DNA of 18,232 bases, taken from Chloroflexia bacterium (GTDB taxonomy: Bacteria; Chloroflexota; Chloroflexia; Thermomicrobiales; JALYUS01). The notes under the pieces are model-generated. The model was given only the letters and a program-made list of their open reading frames with translations, was not told the DNA's origin and searched no databases. Positions 6,760 through 14,993 of the stretch are shown in pieces. The stretch is taken from NCBI GenBank assembly GCA_025924435.1, contig JAICIL010000054.1, positions 1 to 18,232 on the forward strand, written 5' to 3'. Both the position numbers and the translations under genes were made by a program. Numbering within the stretch: the stretch's first letter is position 1; every line of letters starts with the position of its first letter.

Positions 6760-6881
6760 CGATGTGCGTCTATTTCGGCAATCCATTTCGATTTTTCGGC
6801 GGGCGGATGCTGATACACTGGCCGCGTCGGGCATCTGGCGACCGAACATACGCGCGATGTGGCGAAAGGATATATCGGAAT

Positions 6882-8105
6882 ATGTCCGCGAATGCGGGGT
6901 GGACGAATTGGTCGGGCGGCGTGGCCTGCACGCCCGCACGGATGGCGACGCCGGAGAGCGAGGATGTGCTCCTGGCGCTCTTGCGGGAGGCGGAGCGGGC
7001 GGGCTGGGAGATGCGCGTGGCGGGCACCGGCCATTCGTTCGTGCCGCTCTGCACCAGCGCGGGCGTGCTGCTCTCGCTGGACGGCATGCAGGGCGTGATC
7101 GCGACCGACCCGGCGGCGATGCGCGCAACTATGTGGGCGGGCACGAAGATTCACCAGATCGGCGCGCCCCTGCTCGCCGCCGGCATGGCGATGGAGAATA
7201 TGGGGGATATTGACCGCCAATCCCTCGCGGGCGCGATCGGCACCGGCACGCACGGCACGGGGCCGACGCTCGGCAGCATCGCCACGCAGGTCGCCGGGTT
7301 GCGCCTCCTGACCGCCTCCGGCGACTACCTCGATTGCGCGGCGGATCGCGAGCCGGAGATTTTCGCCGCCGCGCGCGTCTCGCTCGGCATGCTCGGCATC
7401 ATCACGCGCATCACGCTGCGCGTCCTGCCCGCCTATCGCCTGCACGAGCATACCTGGGTCGCCCCGTTCGATGACTGCATGGACCAACTGGACGCGCTGA
7501 TCGGCGCCACGCGGCATTTCGAGTTCTTCTGGAGCCCCGGCGAGGATGCGTGCGCGATGAAAGCGTTGGAGCCCACGGACGCCGAACGGTGGGAGGAGCC
7601 GGACACGGAGCCGACCATCGCGGGGCGGCTGGCGCGCTATGTCCATCCCGACCGGATAGACTGGTGGTACCGGATTCTGCCCTCCGAGCGGAATATCCGC
7701 TTCAACGAGATGGAGTTCGCGGTGCCGGCGGCGCACGGGCCGGACTGCCTGCGCGAAATCCGCCAACTGATGCGCGAGAAGCACCCGGACGTGGCGTGGC
7801 CCGTCGAATATCGGACGCTGCGCGCGGATGACATCCCGCTCAGCCCCGCCTACGGCCGGGAGACGGTGACGATCTCCATCCATCAGGACGCGACCCTGCC
7901 GTACCGCCCCTTCTTCGCCGACGCGGAAGCGATCTTCCGCAACCATCGCGGGCGGCCGCATTGGGGCAAAGTCCACTGGCATAGCGGGCGGGAGTTGCGC
8001 GATCTCTACCCGCGATGGGACGAATTTCACGCCGTTCGCACGCGGCTGGATCCGGCGGGGCGCTTCCTCAATGCCTACCTGCGCGAGGAACTGCTGGTTG
8101 AATAA
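6882..8105 (+). CDS. FAD-linked aldonolactone oxidase (gulonolactone/arabinonolactone oxidase-like)
   Basis: A 407-residue protein of the VAO/PCMH flavoprotein family. The FAD domain is visible as RVAGTGHSFVPL, where H51 is the position used for covalent flavin attachment in this family, and as LAGAIGTGTHGTG (116-127). The C-terminal cap ends with HWGKVHW, matching the HWGK motif of L-gulono-1,4-lactone and D-arabinono-1,4-lactone oxidases, then LDPAGRFLNAYLRE. Such enzymes oxidise sugar lactones or aldoses/alditols at the 2 or 1 position. The ATG at 6882 was chosen because the family similarity begins about there; a GAAAGGA lies 12 nt upstream, slightly far, so the start is less certain. There is no signal peptide. 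The stop is followed closely by the repeat hairpin at 8120-8206 and then the SDR gene. Confidence 0.85.
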   Translation: MSANAGWTNWSGGVACTPARMATPESEDVLLALLREAERAGWEMRVAGTGHSFVPLCTSAGVLLSLDGMQGVIATDPAAMRATMWAGTKIHQIGAPLLAAGMAMENMGDIDRQSLAGAIGTGTHGTGPTLGSIATQVAGLRLLTASGDYLDCAADREPEIFAAARVSLGMLGIITRITLRVLPAYRLHEHTWVAPFDDCMDQLDALIGATRHFEFFWSPGEDACAMKALEPTDAERWEEPDTEPTIAGRLARYVHPDRIDWWYRILPSERNIRFNEMEFAVPAAHGPDCLREIRQLMREKHPDVAWPVEYRTLRADDIPLSPAYGRETVTISIHQDATLPYRPFFADAEAIFRNHRGRPHWGKVHWHSGRELRDLYPRWDEFHAVRTRLDPAGRFLNAYLREELLVE

Positions 8106-8119
8106 GCGACGGAAAGATG

Positions 8120-8206
8120 AACCACCAAGACACCAAGAACACAAAGAACACAGAGTAAATCGGATAATTCCCTGGTGCCCTCGGTGTTCTTGGTGTCTTG
8201 GTGGTT
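8120..8206. repeat. Inverted repeat of 8-9 bp units (superfamily A, paired)
   Basis: The outer 23 bp of the arms (8120-8142 and 8184-8206) are perfect inverted copies built on ACCAAGAC and ACCAAGAAC units, and the similarity continues imperfectly inward. It lies 14 bp after the FAD oxidase stop and 31 bp before the SDR start. It probably folds as a hairpin that ends or punctuates the transcript. Confidence 0.8.
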
Positions 8207-8237
8207 TTGTATCTCATTGCAATGGAAGGGGATGCGA

Positions 8238-8993
8238 ATGGGTGTGGATTTGACGGATAGGGTTGCCATCGTCACGGGGGCGGCGCAGGGGATCGGGGAG
8301 GCGACGGCGCGGAAACTGGCGGAGCGCGGGGCGCGCATCGTCGGCGTGGACATCGAAGCCGAGGCCCTCCGGTCGGTGATGGCGAGCATCGGCGGCACGG
8401 CGATTGTCCGCGACGTGACCGACGCCGAGGGGGACGCGCGGCTGATCGCGGATGTCCACCGGGAGTTTGGCCACATTGACATCCTCGTCAATGTGGCGGG
8501 TGGCGTCCTCGACGCGGGGCGGGGTATCGAGGCGGTGACGATCGAGCAGTGGCGGCGGGTCGTCGCGCTCAACATGGACGCGCCGTTCTATCTCTGCAAG
8601 GCGGTCGCGCCGATCATGAAGGCGCAAGGGTGGGGACGGATCATCTCCGTCGGCTCCGGCGCGGGGCGGAGCTACAGCCGCACGAAGGTCGTCCCCTACG
8701 CCGCCGCGAAGGCGGGGCTGCACGGGCTGATGCGCCAGATCGCCGTCGAACTCGCGCCCCATGGGGTGAACTGCAATGTCGTCGCGCCGGGGTTCATCCT
8801 CAGCGAGCAGGGCCGCGACGACTGGGAGCGGCGCGACCCGGCGCAGAAGGAGAAGGAGATGGCGACGATCGCCAGCGATCGGCTCGGCGCGCCGGAGGAG
8901 ATCGCGAACGTCGTCGCCTTCGTCGCCTCCGACGAGGCGAGTTACATCGTCGGCCAGACGATCATGGTGGACGGCGGCCACTGGATGTTTTAG
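8238..8993 (+). CDS. Short-chain dehydrogenase/reductase (classical SDR)
   Basis: A 251-residue classical SDR, the usual length for 3-oxoacyl-ACP reductase/sugar dehydrogenase types. TGAAQGIG (13-20) binds the dinucleotide, D38 at the end of the second strand favours NAD(H), and NVAG (85-88) stabilises the fold. The catalytic set N112, S140, Y154 and K158 (YAAAK) is complete. It ends with the family-typical IMVDGGHWMF. ATG at 8238 was chosen over 8232 because GGAAGGGG then has a 6-nt spacing. The substrate is not readable; the upstream lactone oxidase suggests a sugar or sugar-acid alcohol (inference). It shares the strand with the next two genes but is separated from the FAD gene by a long hairpin. 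Confidence 0.87.
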   Translation: MGVDLTDRVAIVTGAAQGIGEATARKLAERGARIVGVDIEAEALRSVMASIGGTAIVRDVTDAEGDARLIADVHREFGHIDILVNVAGGVLDAGRGIEAVTIEQWRRVVALNMDAPFYLCKAVAPIMKAQGWGRIISVGSGAGRSYSRTKVVPYAAAKAGLHGLMRQIAVELAPHGVNCNVVAPGFILSEQGRDDWERRDPAQKEKEMATIASDRLGAPEEIANVVAFVASDEASYIVGQTIMVDGGHWMF

Positions 8994-9029
8994 AAACCGT
9001 CTGAAGGAAATCAACGGAAACCGGGGACA

Positions 9030-9066
9030 ACCGCAAAGACGCAGAGGACGCAGAGGACGCAAAGAG
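9030..9066. repeat. Unpaired half of superfamily A repeat
   Basis: A run of 9-bp units (CGCAGAGGA twice, flanked by CGCAAAGA-like units) in the same left-arm orientation as those at 2780 and 8120, but without a matching right arm. It ends about 26 bp before the start codon of the Asp-box protein, so it lies in its leader or promoter. Confidence 0.65.
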
Positions 9067-9091
9067 GGAAATGAGAAAGAAAGGACAGGGG

Positions 9092-12000
9092 ATGGTGAAT
9101 GAAATGATGGCGGGCGTTGAGCCGTCGGCGCTGCGGGCGCTCGAATGGCGGCCGATCGGGCCGTTCCGGGGCGGGCGGGTGATCGCCGTCGCCGGGCACC
9201 CGACCGAGTTCGCCACCTTCTACATGGGCTCGACGGGCGGCGGCGTCTGGAAGACCGAGGATGGCGGCGCCTACTGGGAGAACATCTCCGACGGCTTCTT
9301 CAAGCGCGCCTCCGTCGGCGCGCTCGCCATCGCCGAATCCGACCCGAACGTCATCTACGTCGGCATGGGCGAATCCACGATCCGCTCGAATGTCTCGCAC
9401 GGCGACGGCGTCTACAAGTCCACCGACGGCGGGCGGACATGGAAACACCTCGGGCTGGCCGAGACGCGCAACATCGGCAAGGTGCGCGTCCACCCGACGA
9501 ACCCCGATCTCGTCTACGTCGGCGCGTTCGGGCACGCCCACGGGCCAAACCCGGAGCGCGGCGTCTACCGCTCCAGGGACGGCGGCGCGACGTGGGAGCA
9601 TGTGCTGTTCCGCAGCCCCGAAGCGGGCGTCGTTGATCTGTCGCTGGACGCGGCCAATCCGCGCATTCTCTACGCCGCCTTCTGGGAGGGCGTCCACCGC
9701 GCGCACGAACTGGTGAGTGGCGGGCCGGGCAGCGGCCTCTTCCGCTCGATGGACGGCGGCGACACCTGGGAGGAGATTTCGCGCAAGCCGGGCCTGCCGC
9801 AGGGATTGCTCGGTCGGATGGGCATCGTCGCCTCTCCCGCCAAACCGGGGCGCGTCTGGGCGATCATCGAGGCGAAGGACGGCTGCGTCGCGCGCTCCGA
9901 CGACTACGGCGAGACGTGGCAGCGCGTGAGCGAAAGCGGCGAGGTGCGGCAGCGGCCGTGGTACTACATGCACATCTTCGCCGACCCGCAGGACGCGGAG
10001 ACCGTCTGGATCATGAACCTCAACGCGTGGAAATCCACCGACGGCGGCAAGAACTTCGCGCAGGTGCCCGGCACGCACGGCGACTACCACGACCTCTGGA
10101 TTGACCCGAAAAACCCGAAGCGGATGATCCAGGGGAACGACGGCGGCGCGACCGTCTCCTTCAACGGCGGCGAATCGTGGACGACGATTTACAACCAGCC
10201 GACGATGGAGTTCTACCATGTGACGACGGACAATCAGACGCCCTACCGCCTCTACGGCGCGCAGCAGGACAACTCGACGATCAGCGTGCCGAGCCGCTCC
10301 AATCTCGCCGCGATCACGCAGGTGGACACCTACGAGGTCGGCGGCGGCGAGAGCGGCTACATCGCCGTCAAGCCGGACGACCCGAACATCGTCTTCGCGG
10401 GCAACTTCGCCGGGATGATTACGCGCTACGACCACCGCACCGGCCAGCGGCAGAACATCCACGCCTGGCCGGAGGAGACGGCGGGCTGGGGCGCGAAGGA
10501 TGTCAAATACCGCTTCCAGTGGACCTTCCCCATCCTCATCTCGCCCCATGACGCAAATACCCTCTACATCACCTCGCAGTTCGTCCACCGCTCGACGGAC
10601 GAGGGGCGGAGTTGGCAGGTGATCTCGCCCGACCTGACGCGCAACGACCCGACGAAGCAGGAACCGTCCGGCGGGCCGATCACGATAGACAGCAACGGCA
10701 TGGACTGGTACTGCACGGTCTTCGCCTTCGCCGAATCGCCCGTCGAGCGGGGCGTCCTCTGGGCAGGCTCGGACGACGGGCTGATCCACGTCTCCCGCGA
10801 CAACGGCACGACCTGGGGGAACGTCACGCCGCCCGACATGCCGACGTGGTCGCTCGTCAGCATCATCGAAGCGTCGCCGCACGTCGCGGGCACGGCCTAT
10901 GTCGCCGTGGACCGCCATCGCCACGACGACTTCGCGCCCTATCTGTACAAGACGAGCGACTACGGGGACACGTGGACAAAGATCGTCCACGGCATCCCGG
11001 AGGATGAGATTGCCCGCGTCATCCGCGCGGACCCGAACCGGCGCGGCCTCCTGTACGCGGGCACGGAGGCCGGGGTGTACGTCTCGTTCGATGACGGCGC
11101 GCACTGGCAATCCTTCCGGCTCAACCTGCCCGTCGTGCCCGTCCACGATCTGGTCGTGAAGGAGCGGGATCTGGTCGCGGCGACGCACGGTCGCGCTTTC
11201 TGGATTCTCGACGACCTGACGCCGCTCTACGCGATGACGCCGGACGTGCTGGCGGCGGACGCCCACCTCTTCGCGCCGCGCCCGGCGACCCGCTACCGGA
11301 CGTTGCGCGGCTTCGAGGGCACGGCGGGGCCGGGCAAGACCTACCAGCCCGTCGGCACAACGACCTACACCTTCCGCCAGTACACGCGCCCGAACGGCGA
11401 GAAGGGGCAGAAACTGCTCGACGCCGGCCAGAACCCGCCCGACGGCGCGGTGATCTTCTACCACCTGCGCGAGAAACCGGCGGGCGACGTGACCCTCACC
11501 TTCCTCGATGCGGACGGGAAGGAGATCAAGACATTCAAGAGCAAGGAAAGCAATGAGCGGGTGCCCTCTGGGCAGGAAGCAACGAGCAATGAGGGGAACG
11601 GGGCTTCCCCTCAGTCCTCAGTCCTCAGTCCTCAATCCTCAAAAAAGAATAACCGGGGCGCGGCGGAGGAGAAGGCGGTTCCCAAAGAAGCGGGGCTGAA
11701 CCGTTTCGTCTGGAACATGCGCTACCCCGACGCGCGCAATGTCGAGAACGCGATCTATCGCTCGGGCGGCGTCACCGGGCCGCTCGCACCCCCCGGCGCG
11801 TACAAGGTGCGCCTCACCGTCGGCGGCGCCTCCTTCATCCAGCCGTTCGAGATCCGCAAGGATCCGCGCGTCGCGGCGAGCGACGACGATCTCCGCGCGC
11901 AGTTCGCCCTGGCCCTCCAGATTCGGGACAAACTCTCCGAGACGAACGACGCGATCATGCAGATCCGCGAACTGCGCGCCCAGGCGGACGGCTGGGAGCA

Positions 12001-12364
12001 GCGGGCAGCGGGCAGCGGGCAGCAGGCAGCGCTCATCGAGGCGGCGAAGCAGTTGAAGGAGGCATTGGCGGGCGTTGAGGAGGAGTTGGTGCAGACGCGC
12101 TGGAAATCCTCCAGGGATGCGCTGACCGCGCCCTCCAAACTCAACGTCAAACTCGGCACGCTGCTGGGGGTCGTGACGGGCGCGGACAGCGCGCCGACGA
12201 AGCAGTCGTACGAGGTCTTCGCGTCGGTGTCGGAGCGGCTCGACCAACAATTGGAGCGGCTCGATACCGTGTTCGGTCGGGAAGTGCCCCGTTTCAACGC
12301 GCTCGTACGCGAGCAGGATCTACCCGCCCTGACGATTATGGAGGATCGAGGGCTGAGCGGGTAG
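9092..12364 (+). CDS. Large Asp-box (VPS10/sialidase-like) beta-propeller protein
   Basis: A 1090-residue protein of the VPS10/BNR-repeat 'glycosyl hydrolase' type. At least ten Asp-boxes (pattern S/T-x-D-x-G-x-T-W or close) are visible over about residues 45-690, such as STDGGRTWKH, SRDGGATWEH, SMDGGDTWEE, SDDYGETWQR, STDEGRSWQV and TSDYGDTWTK. They imply one or two propellers. A C-terminal part with NRFVWNMRYPDAR and a beta-rich PGAYKVRLTVGG segment, then a helical region (about 930-1090), completes it. Relatives I know are usually exported; here I see no signal peptide from any start. I chose ATG 9092 because AAGGA lies 6 nt upstream; 9071 is possible. Two repeat-derived insertions (about residues 818-855 and 969-980) sit in linkers. 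Catalytic function is unknown; a binding role is equally possible. Confidence 0.82.
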   Translation: MVNEMMAGVEPSALRALEWRPIGPFRGGRVIAVAGHPTEFATFYMGSTGGGVWKTEDGGAYWENISDGFFKRASVGALAIAESDPNVIYVGMGESTIRSNVSHGDGVYKSTDGGRTWKHLGLAETRNIGKVRVHPTNPDLVYVGAFGHAHGPNPERGVYRSRDGGATWEHVLFRSPEAGVVDLSLDAANPRILYAAFWEGVHRAHELVSGGPGSGLFRSMDGGDTWEEISRKPGLPQGLLGRMGIVASPAKPGRVWAIIEAKDGCVARSDDYGETWQRVSESGEVRQRPWYYMHIFADPQDAETVWIMNLNAWKSTDGGKNFAQVPGTHGDYHDLWIDPKNPKRMIQGNDGGATVSFNGGESWTTIYNQPTMEFYHVTTDNQTPYRLYGAQQDNSTISVPSRSNLAAITQVDTYEVGGGESGYIAVKPDDPNIVFAGNFAGMITRYDHRTGQRQNIHAWPEETAGWGAKDVKYRFQWTFPILISPHDANTLYITSQFVHRSTDEGRSWQVISPDLTRNDPTKQEPSGGPITIDSNGMDWYCTVFAFAESPVERGVLWAGSDDGLIHVSRDNGTTWGNVTPPDMPTWSLVSIIEASPHVAGTAYVAVDRHRHDDFAPYLYKTSDYGDTWTKIVHGIPEDEIARVIRADPNRRGLLYAGTEAGVYVSFDDGAHWQSFRLNLPVVPVHDLVVKERDLVAATHGRAFWILDDLTPLYAMTPDVLAADAHLFAPRPATRYRTLRGFEGTAGPGKTYQPVGTTTYTFRQYTRPNGEKGQKLLDAGQNPPDGAVIFYHLREKPAGDVTLTFLDADGKEIKTFKSKESNERVPSGQEATSNEGNGASPQSSVLSPQSSKKNNRGAAEEKAVPKEAGLNRFVWNMRYPDARNVENAIYRSGGVTGPLAPPGAYKVRLTVGGASFIQPFEIRKDPRVAASDDDLRAQFALALQIRDKLSETNDAIMQIRELRAQADGWEQRAAGSGQQAALIEAAKQLKEALAGVEEELVQTRWKSSRDALTAPSKLNVKLGTLLGVVTGADSAPTKQSYEVFASVSERLDQQLERLDTVFGREVPRFNALVREQDLPALTIMEDRGLSG
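11549..11640 (+). repeat. Repeat cluster inside the Asp-box gene, with a 7-bp tandem array
   Basis: In order: AGCAATGAG (11549-11557), the word GTGCCCTCTGGGCAGGAA (11561-11578), AGCAATGAG again (11585-11593), an inverted repeat GAGGGGAA/TTCCCCTC (11591-11612), then TCAGTCC three times plus TCAATCC (11611-11638). All are words of the kind seen between genes here, yet they are read in frame as a Ser/Gln/Asn-rich linker. The 7-bp unit is not a multiple of 3. Confidence 0.75.
11998..12032 (+). repeat. Five-copy heptanucleotide tandem repeat in the Asp-box gene
   Basis: GCAGCGG occurs three times perfectly, then GCAGCAG and GCAGCGC, giving five 7-bp units. It is translated as QRAAGSGQQAA in the helical C-terminal region. 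Because 7 is not a multiple of 3, gain or loss of one unit would change the frame. Confidence 0.8.
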
Positions 12365-12384
12365 CACAGGCTCTCCAGCCTGTG
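12365..12384 (+). terminator. Hairpin directly after the Asp-box gene stop
   Basis: CACAGGCT, loop CTCC, AGCCTGTG form an 8-bp stem that starts at the base after the TAG stop. No T tract follows. This CACAGGCT..AGCCTGTG word is, to my knowledge, a dispersed hairpin in several environmental bacterial genomes, so it may be a repeat as well as a weak terminator. Confidence 0.55.
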
Positions 12385-12447
12385 AGAGTAGGCAAAGACG
12401 TAGACGAAAACCCGTGCGACCGCAGTAATGATGCTGATCGCATATAC

Positions 12448-12468
12448 TCAGTCCTCAGCACTCAGCAC
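12448..12468 (+). repeat. Three-unit heptamer array upstream of the NHL gene
   Basis: TCAGTCC followed by TCAGCAC twice. It is the same heptamer family as the array at 11611-11638 inside the preceding gene, but here it lies between genes, 20 bp before the next ATG. Confidence 0.65.
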
Positions 12469-12488
12469 TCACAAAGGGAGGAACGGCA

Positions 12489-13475
12489 ATGACGAGTACG
12501 ACTGGCAATCCGCGCTACGAGGTGGTCGAGGGGTGGGAGCAGTTGCCCGAAGGCTTCCACCATGCCGATGTGGTCGGCGTGGGCACGGATTCGCGCGACC
12601 GCCTCTTCATCTACACGCGCGGGGAAGAACGCGTCATCATCTACAATCGGGACGGCTCGTTCGCCGGATCGTGGGGCGAGGGGGTCTTCACGCCGCGCAC
12701 GCACGGCCTGACCATCGCGCCGGACGATTCCGTCTACTGCGTGGACGAGGGCAAGCAGGTCGTCTACAAGTTCACGCCGGACGGCGAACTCATGCAGACG
12801 ATTGGCACGCCGGGCGTCGCCTCGGACACCGGCTACGACGGGCGCTCGCTGGCGAGCATCCGACGCGGCGGCCCGCCCTTCAACCGCCCGACCAATGTCG
12901 CCCTCGCGCCGAACGGCGACCTCTACGTCAGCGACGGCTACGGGAACGCGAGCGTCCACCATTTCAGCGCCGACGGGGAATTAATCAAGACGTGGGGCGC
13001 GCCGGGGATCGAGGCGGGGCAGTTCAACCTCGTGCACGGCGTCGCGGTGGCGGCGGATGGCCGGGTGCTGATCGCGGATCGCGAGAACGACCGCATCCAG
13101 TTCTTCAGCCCGGACGGCGAGTATCTGGAGGAGTGGCACGACGTGCAGCGCCCGACGAACATCGCGATTGACCGCGACGGCCTGATCTACGTCGCCGAAC
13201 TGCTGCACCGCCCCGGCGACCAATCCCCGCGCCTCGGGGCGATCGAGGACGAGCGGCCGGGCCGGGTGAGCGTCTACGACGCGGCGGGGAAGGTGCTGGC
13301 GCGCTGGGGCGGGATGGATCGCTGCGCGCCGGGCAACTTCGTCGGCCCGCACGACATCTGCGTGGACTCGCACGGCGATGTCTACGTCGGCGAGGTGACA
13401 TACACGATGGGCGTCCGCCCCGGCCTCGTGCCGGACGGCTGCCACACCTTGCAGAAGTTCGCCCGCGTGGGATAG
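12489..13475 (+). CDS. Six-bladed NHL-repeat beta-propeller protein
   Basis: A 328-residue protein with about six NHL-type repeats. The recurring pattern is 'P..va...G.lYV.D....rv..f..dGe.l..wG'; examples are PTNVALAPNGDLYVSDGYGN, GVAVAADGRVLIADREND and PTNIAIDRDGLIYVAE. One propeller accounts for nearly the whole length. The fold is shared by peptidyl-alpha-hydroxyglycine alpha-amidating lyase and by many bacterial binding or lactonase-like proteins, so the activity cannot be assigned. No signal peptide is visible, so it appears cytoplasmic. GGGAGG lies 7 nt before the ATG. It follows the Asp-box gene on the same strand, giving two different propeller proteins in tandem, with a hairpin and heptamer array between them. 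Confidence 0.85.
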   Translation: MTSTTGNPRYEVVEGWEQLPEGFHHADVVGVGTDSRDRLFIYTRGEERVIIYNRDGSFAGSWGEGVFTPRTHGLTIAPDDSVYCVDEGKQVVYKFTPDGELMQTIGTPGVASDTGYDGRSLASIRRGGPPFNRPTNVALAPNGDLYVSDGYGNASVHHFSADGELIKTWGAPGIEAGQFNLVHGVAVAADGRVLIADRENDRIQFFSPDGEYLEEWHDVQRPTNIAIDRDGLIYVAELLHRPGDQSPRLGAIEDERPGRVSVYDAAGKVLARWGGMDRCAPGNFVGPHDICVDSHGDVYVGEVTYTMGVRPGLVPDGCHTLQKFARVG

Positions 13476-13484
13476 GAAGGCTCT

Positions 13485-13587
13485 CCCTCCCCTGACCCCT
13501 CCCCCGTGCGCGGGGAGGGGAACTCGCTACCAATTTCCGAGCCGAATTCCCCTCTCCCACCGCAGTGGGGGAGGGGTCAGGGGAGGG
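13485..13587. repeat. Nested inverted repeat between convergent genes
   Basis: The outer arms 13485-13505 and 13567-13587 are perfect 21-bp inverted copies, C-rich then G-rich. Inside are two smaller hairpins: CCCCTCCCC with GGGGAGGGG (13496-13520), and CCCCTCTCCCAC with its complement at 13565-13576 (one mismatch). DNA or RNA could switch between one long stem and two local hairpins. It starts 10 bp after the NHL stop and contains the stop codon of the opposing M20 gene. It probably also terminates both transcripts. Confidence 0.8.
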
Positions 13588-14878
13588 GGGCAATTTCCGG
13601 CGCGCAGAAGAGATAGACGAGTTCCTTGATGTGCGCGAGGGCGTCCGAGAGGCGCACGCTCTCGTTCGCGCCGTGCGCGCGGCTCTCGCGCTGCCGCCCG
13701 AGGCCGACGGTGGCGATCTGGTCGGTGCCGATCGTCTGCGCGACATTCGCCATATCGGTCGAGCCGCCGCTGCCGGTGCGGTGGAAGTCCGCGTCGCTGT
13801 AGCCGTGCAGGCGCTTCATGATCGCGACGAGTTTGTCGGCGAGCGGGTGATCGGCGCTCTGGTAGTAGGCGGGGTATGCCTTCATGAACGAGAGCTCGAC
13901 GGCCTTCGCCCGGCTCCGCTCCTGCCCGCGCTCCACTGCCGCGCGGATCTCGCCCTCGACATCCTCATACCGCTCCTCGGGGATGAAGCGGCGGTTGACA
14001 ACGAGCGTGCACGTCGCGGGGACGATGTTCGACTTGACGCCCGCGTGGATGATGTCGAGGTTGAACATCGGGCGGAGATGGTCGGGGGCATTCGGCGCGG
14101 GGGCGAGCGGCAGGGCGGATCGCCGCGCCTCGACCGTGCGCTTAAGGGCGAGCAGTTCGACCATGATCGGCACCGCCTCCTCGATGGCGTTGATGCCGTT
14201 GTAGTTTGCCCCGGAGTGGCACGACTCGCCGACGACGGTGATCGTCACATCCACGGAGCCGTTCGAGCCGAGGCGCAACACCGGGTCCTGCGACCCTTCC
14301 ATGCAGAGCACGGGGGCATGGACATAGCCGAGTTTGGCGAGATGCCAGATGCCGGGATAGACGCCGATCTCCTCGTCCGTGCAGATGCAGGCGGTGAGGT
14401 CCCAGACCGGCGTGAGCCCCAGATCGCGGATCACATCGAGGGCGGTGAGGAGCGAGGCGATGGTGCCCTTCATGTCCGCGACGCCGCGCCCGTAGATGCG
14501 CCCGTCGTGCAGTTCCGCGCCGAAGGGGTCGTAGTCCCAGTGCTCCTCGACGGGCACCGTGTCCATGTGCGCGTAGATCGTCAGCGGCGGCTTGCCCGCC
14601 TTGCGCGTGGCGACGAGGTTGACGCGGTCACCCGCGAGGGGGAGCGGGATCGCTTCAATCGGTGCGGGCGGGATGACGACGCGCTCCGTGGTCAGCCCCG
14701 CCGCCTCGAATTGCGGCGCGATCAGGTCCACCAATGTATCGTAATTGCGGCCGGGCGGGACGGTGTTGTCCACCCGGATGATCTCCCGCAGCCGCGCGAG
14801 GAAGGCATCCTGCCGCGCGTCCACCGCCGCGAAAATGGCGTCCCAATCCAACGACTGCCCCGCCGTACCCTCCGCCAT
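13577..14878 (-). CDS. M20 family metallopeptidase (ArgE/DapE/CPG2-like)
   Basis: A 433-residue di-zinc hydrolase. YAHMDTVP gives H104 and D106, GVADMKG gives bridging D135, and CTDEEIG gives catalytic E169 and ligand E170. ESCHSGANYNG lies in the lid domain, and RAHGANESV near the C-terminus supplies the last His ligand. All catalytic parts are present at family-typical length. Members remove acyl groups or cleave dipeptides/amino acid conjugates in the cytoplasm; the substrate here is open. ATG 14878 was chosen because GGAGG lies 8 nt upstream; an in-frame GTG at 14896 lies upstream of that site. The stop codon and last three residues (PLP) are encoded by the right arm of the 13485-13587 repeat, so the native end was probably replaced. 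Confidence 0.87.
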   Translation of the reverse strand: MAEGTAGQSLDWDAIFAAVDARQDAFLARLREIIRVDNTVPPGRNYDTLVDLIAPQFEAAGLTTERVVIPPAPIEAIPLPLAGDRVNLVATRKAGKPPLTIYAHMDTVPVEEHWDYDPFGAELHDGRIYGRGVADMKGTIASLLTALDVIRDLGLTPVWDLTACICTDEEIGVYPGIWHLAKLGYVHAPVLCMEGSQDPVLRLGSNGSVDVTITVVGESCHSGANYNGINAIEEAVPIMVELLALKRTVEARRSALPLAPAPNAPDHLRPMFNLDIIHAGVKSNIVPATCTLVVNRRFIPEERYEDVEGEIRAAVERGQERSRAKAVELSFMKAYPAYYQSADHPLADKLVAIMKRLHGYSDADFHRTGSGGSTDMANVAQTIGTDQIATVGLGRQRESRAHGANESVRLSDALAHIKELVYLFCAPEIAPLP

Positions 14879-14993
14879 CGTGCAAACCTCCGTCACTCAC
14901 GCGTGTACCCGCCGACCTGATACTGGCGACATCGTACACGCAGACGGCATGGCGTGCCTAACTCCCGGCCTCATTGGAAAGCAATGAGTGAAA

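Noticed and set aside
6051..6881. Upstream extension of the FAD oxidase frame
   Set aside because: It runs through the MITE-like repeat and over the mrp gene, has no family similarity, and the protein family starts near 6882.
6699..8144. Long - strand open frame opposite the FAD oxidase gene
   Set aside because: Low-complexity Arg/Ala-rich shadow; the + strand has clear FAD and HWGK motifs.
2780..9066. CRISPR array suggested by the regular repeats
   Set aside because: The units are 7-9 bp with no spacers of constant length and no cas genes.
9011..11464. Long - strand open frame (about 817 codons) opposite the Asp-box gene
   Set aside because: Its Arg/Val/Ala/Asp-rich composition shows no motif and it is the antisense shadow of a gene with clear Asp-boxes.
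13565..14920. + strand open frame opposite the M20 peptidase
   Set aside because: Antisense shadow; the - strand carries the full zinc-ligand set.
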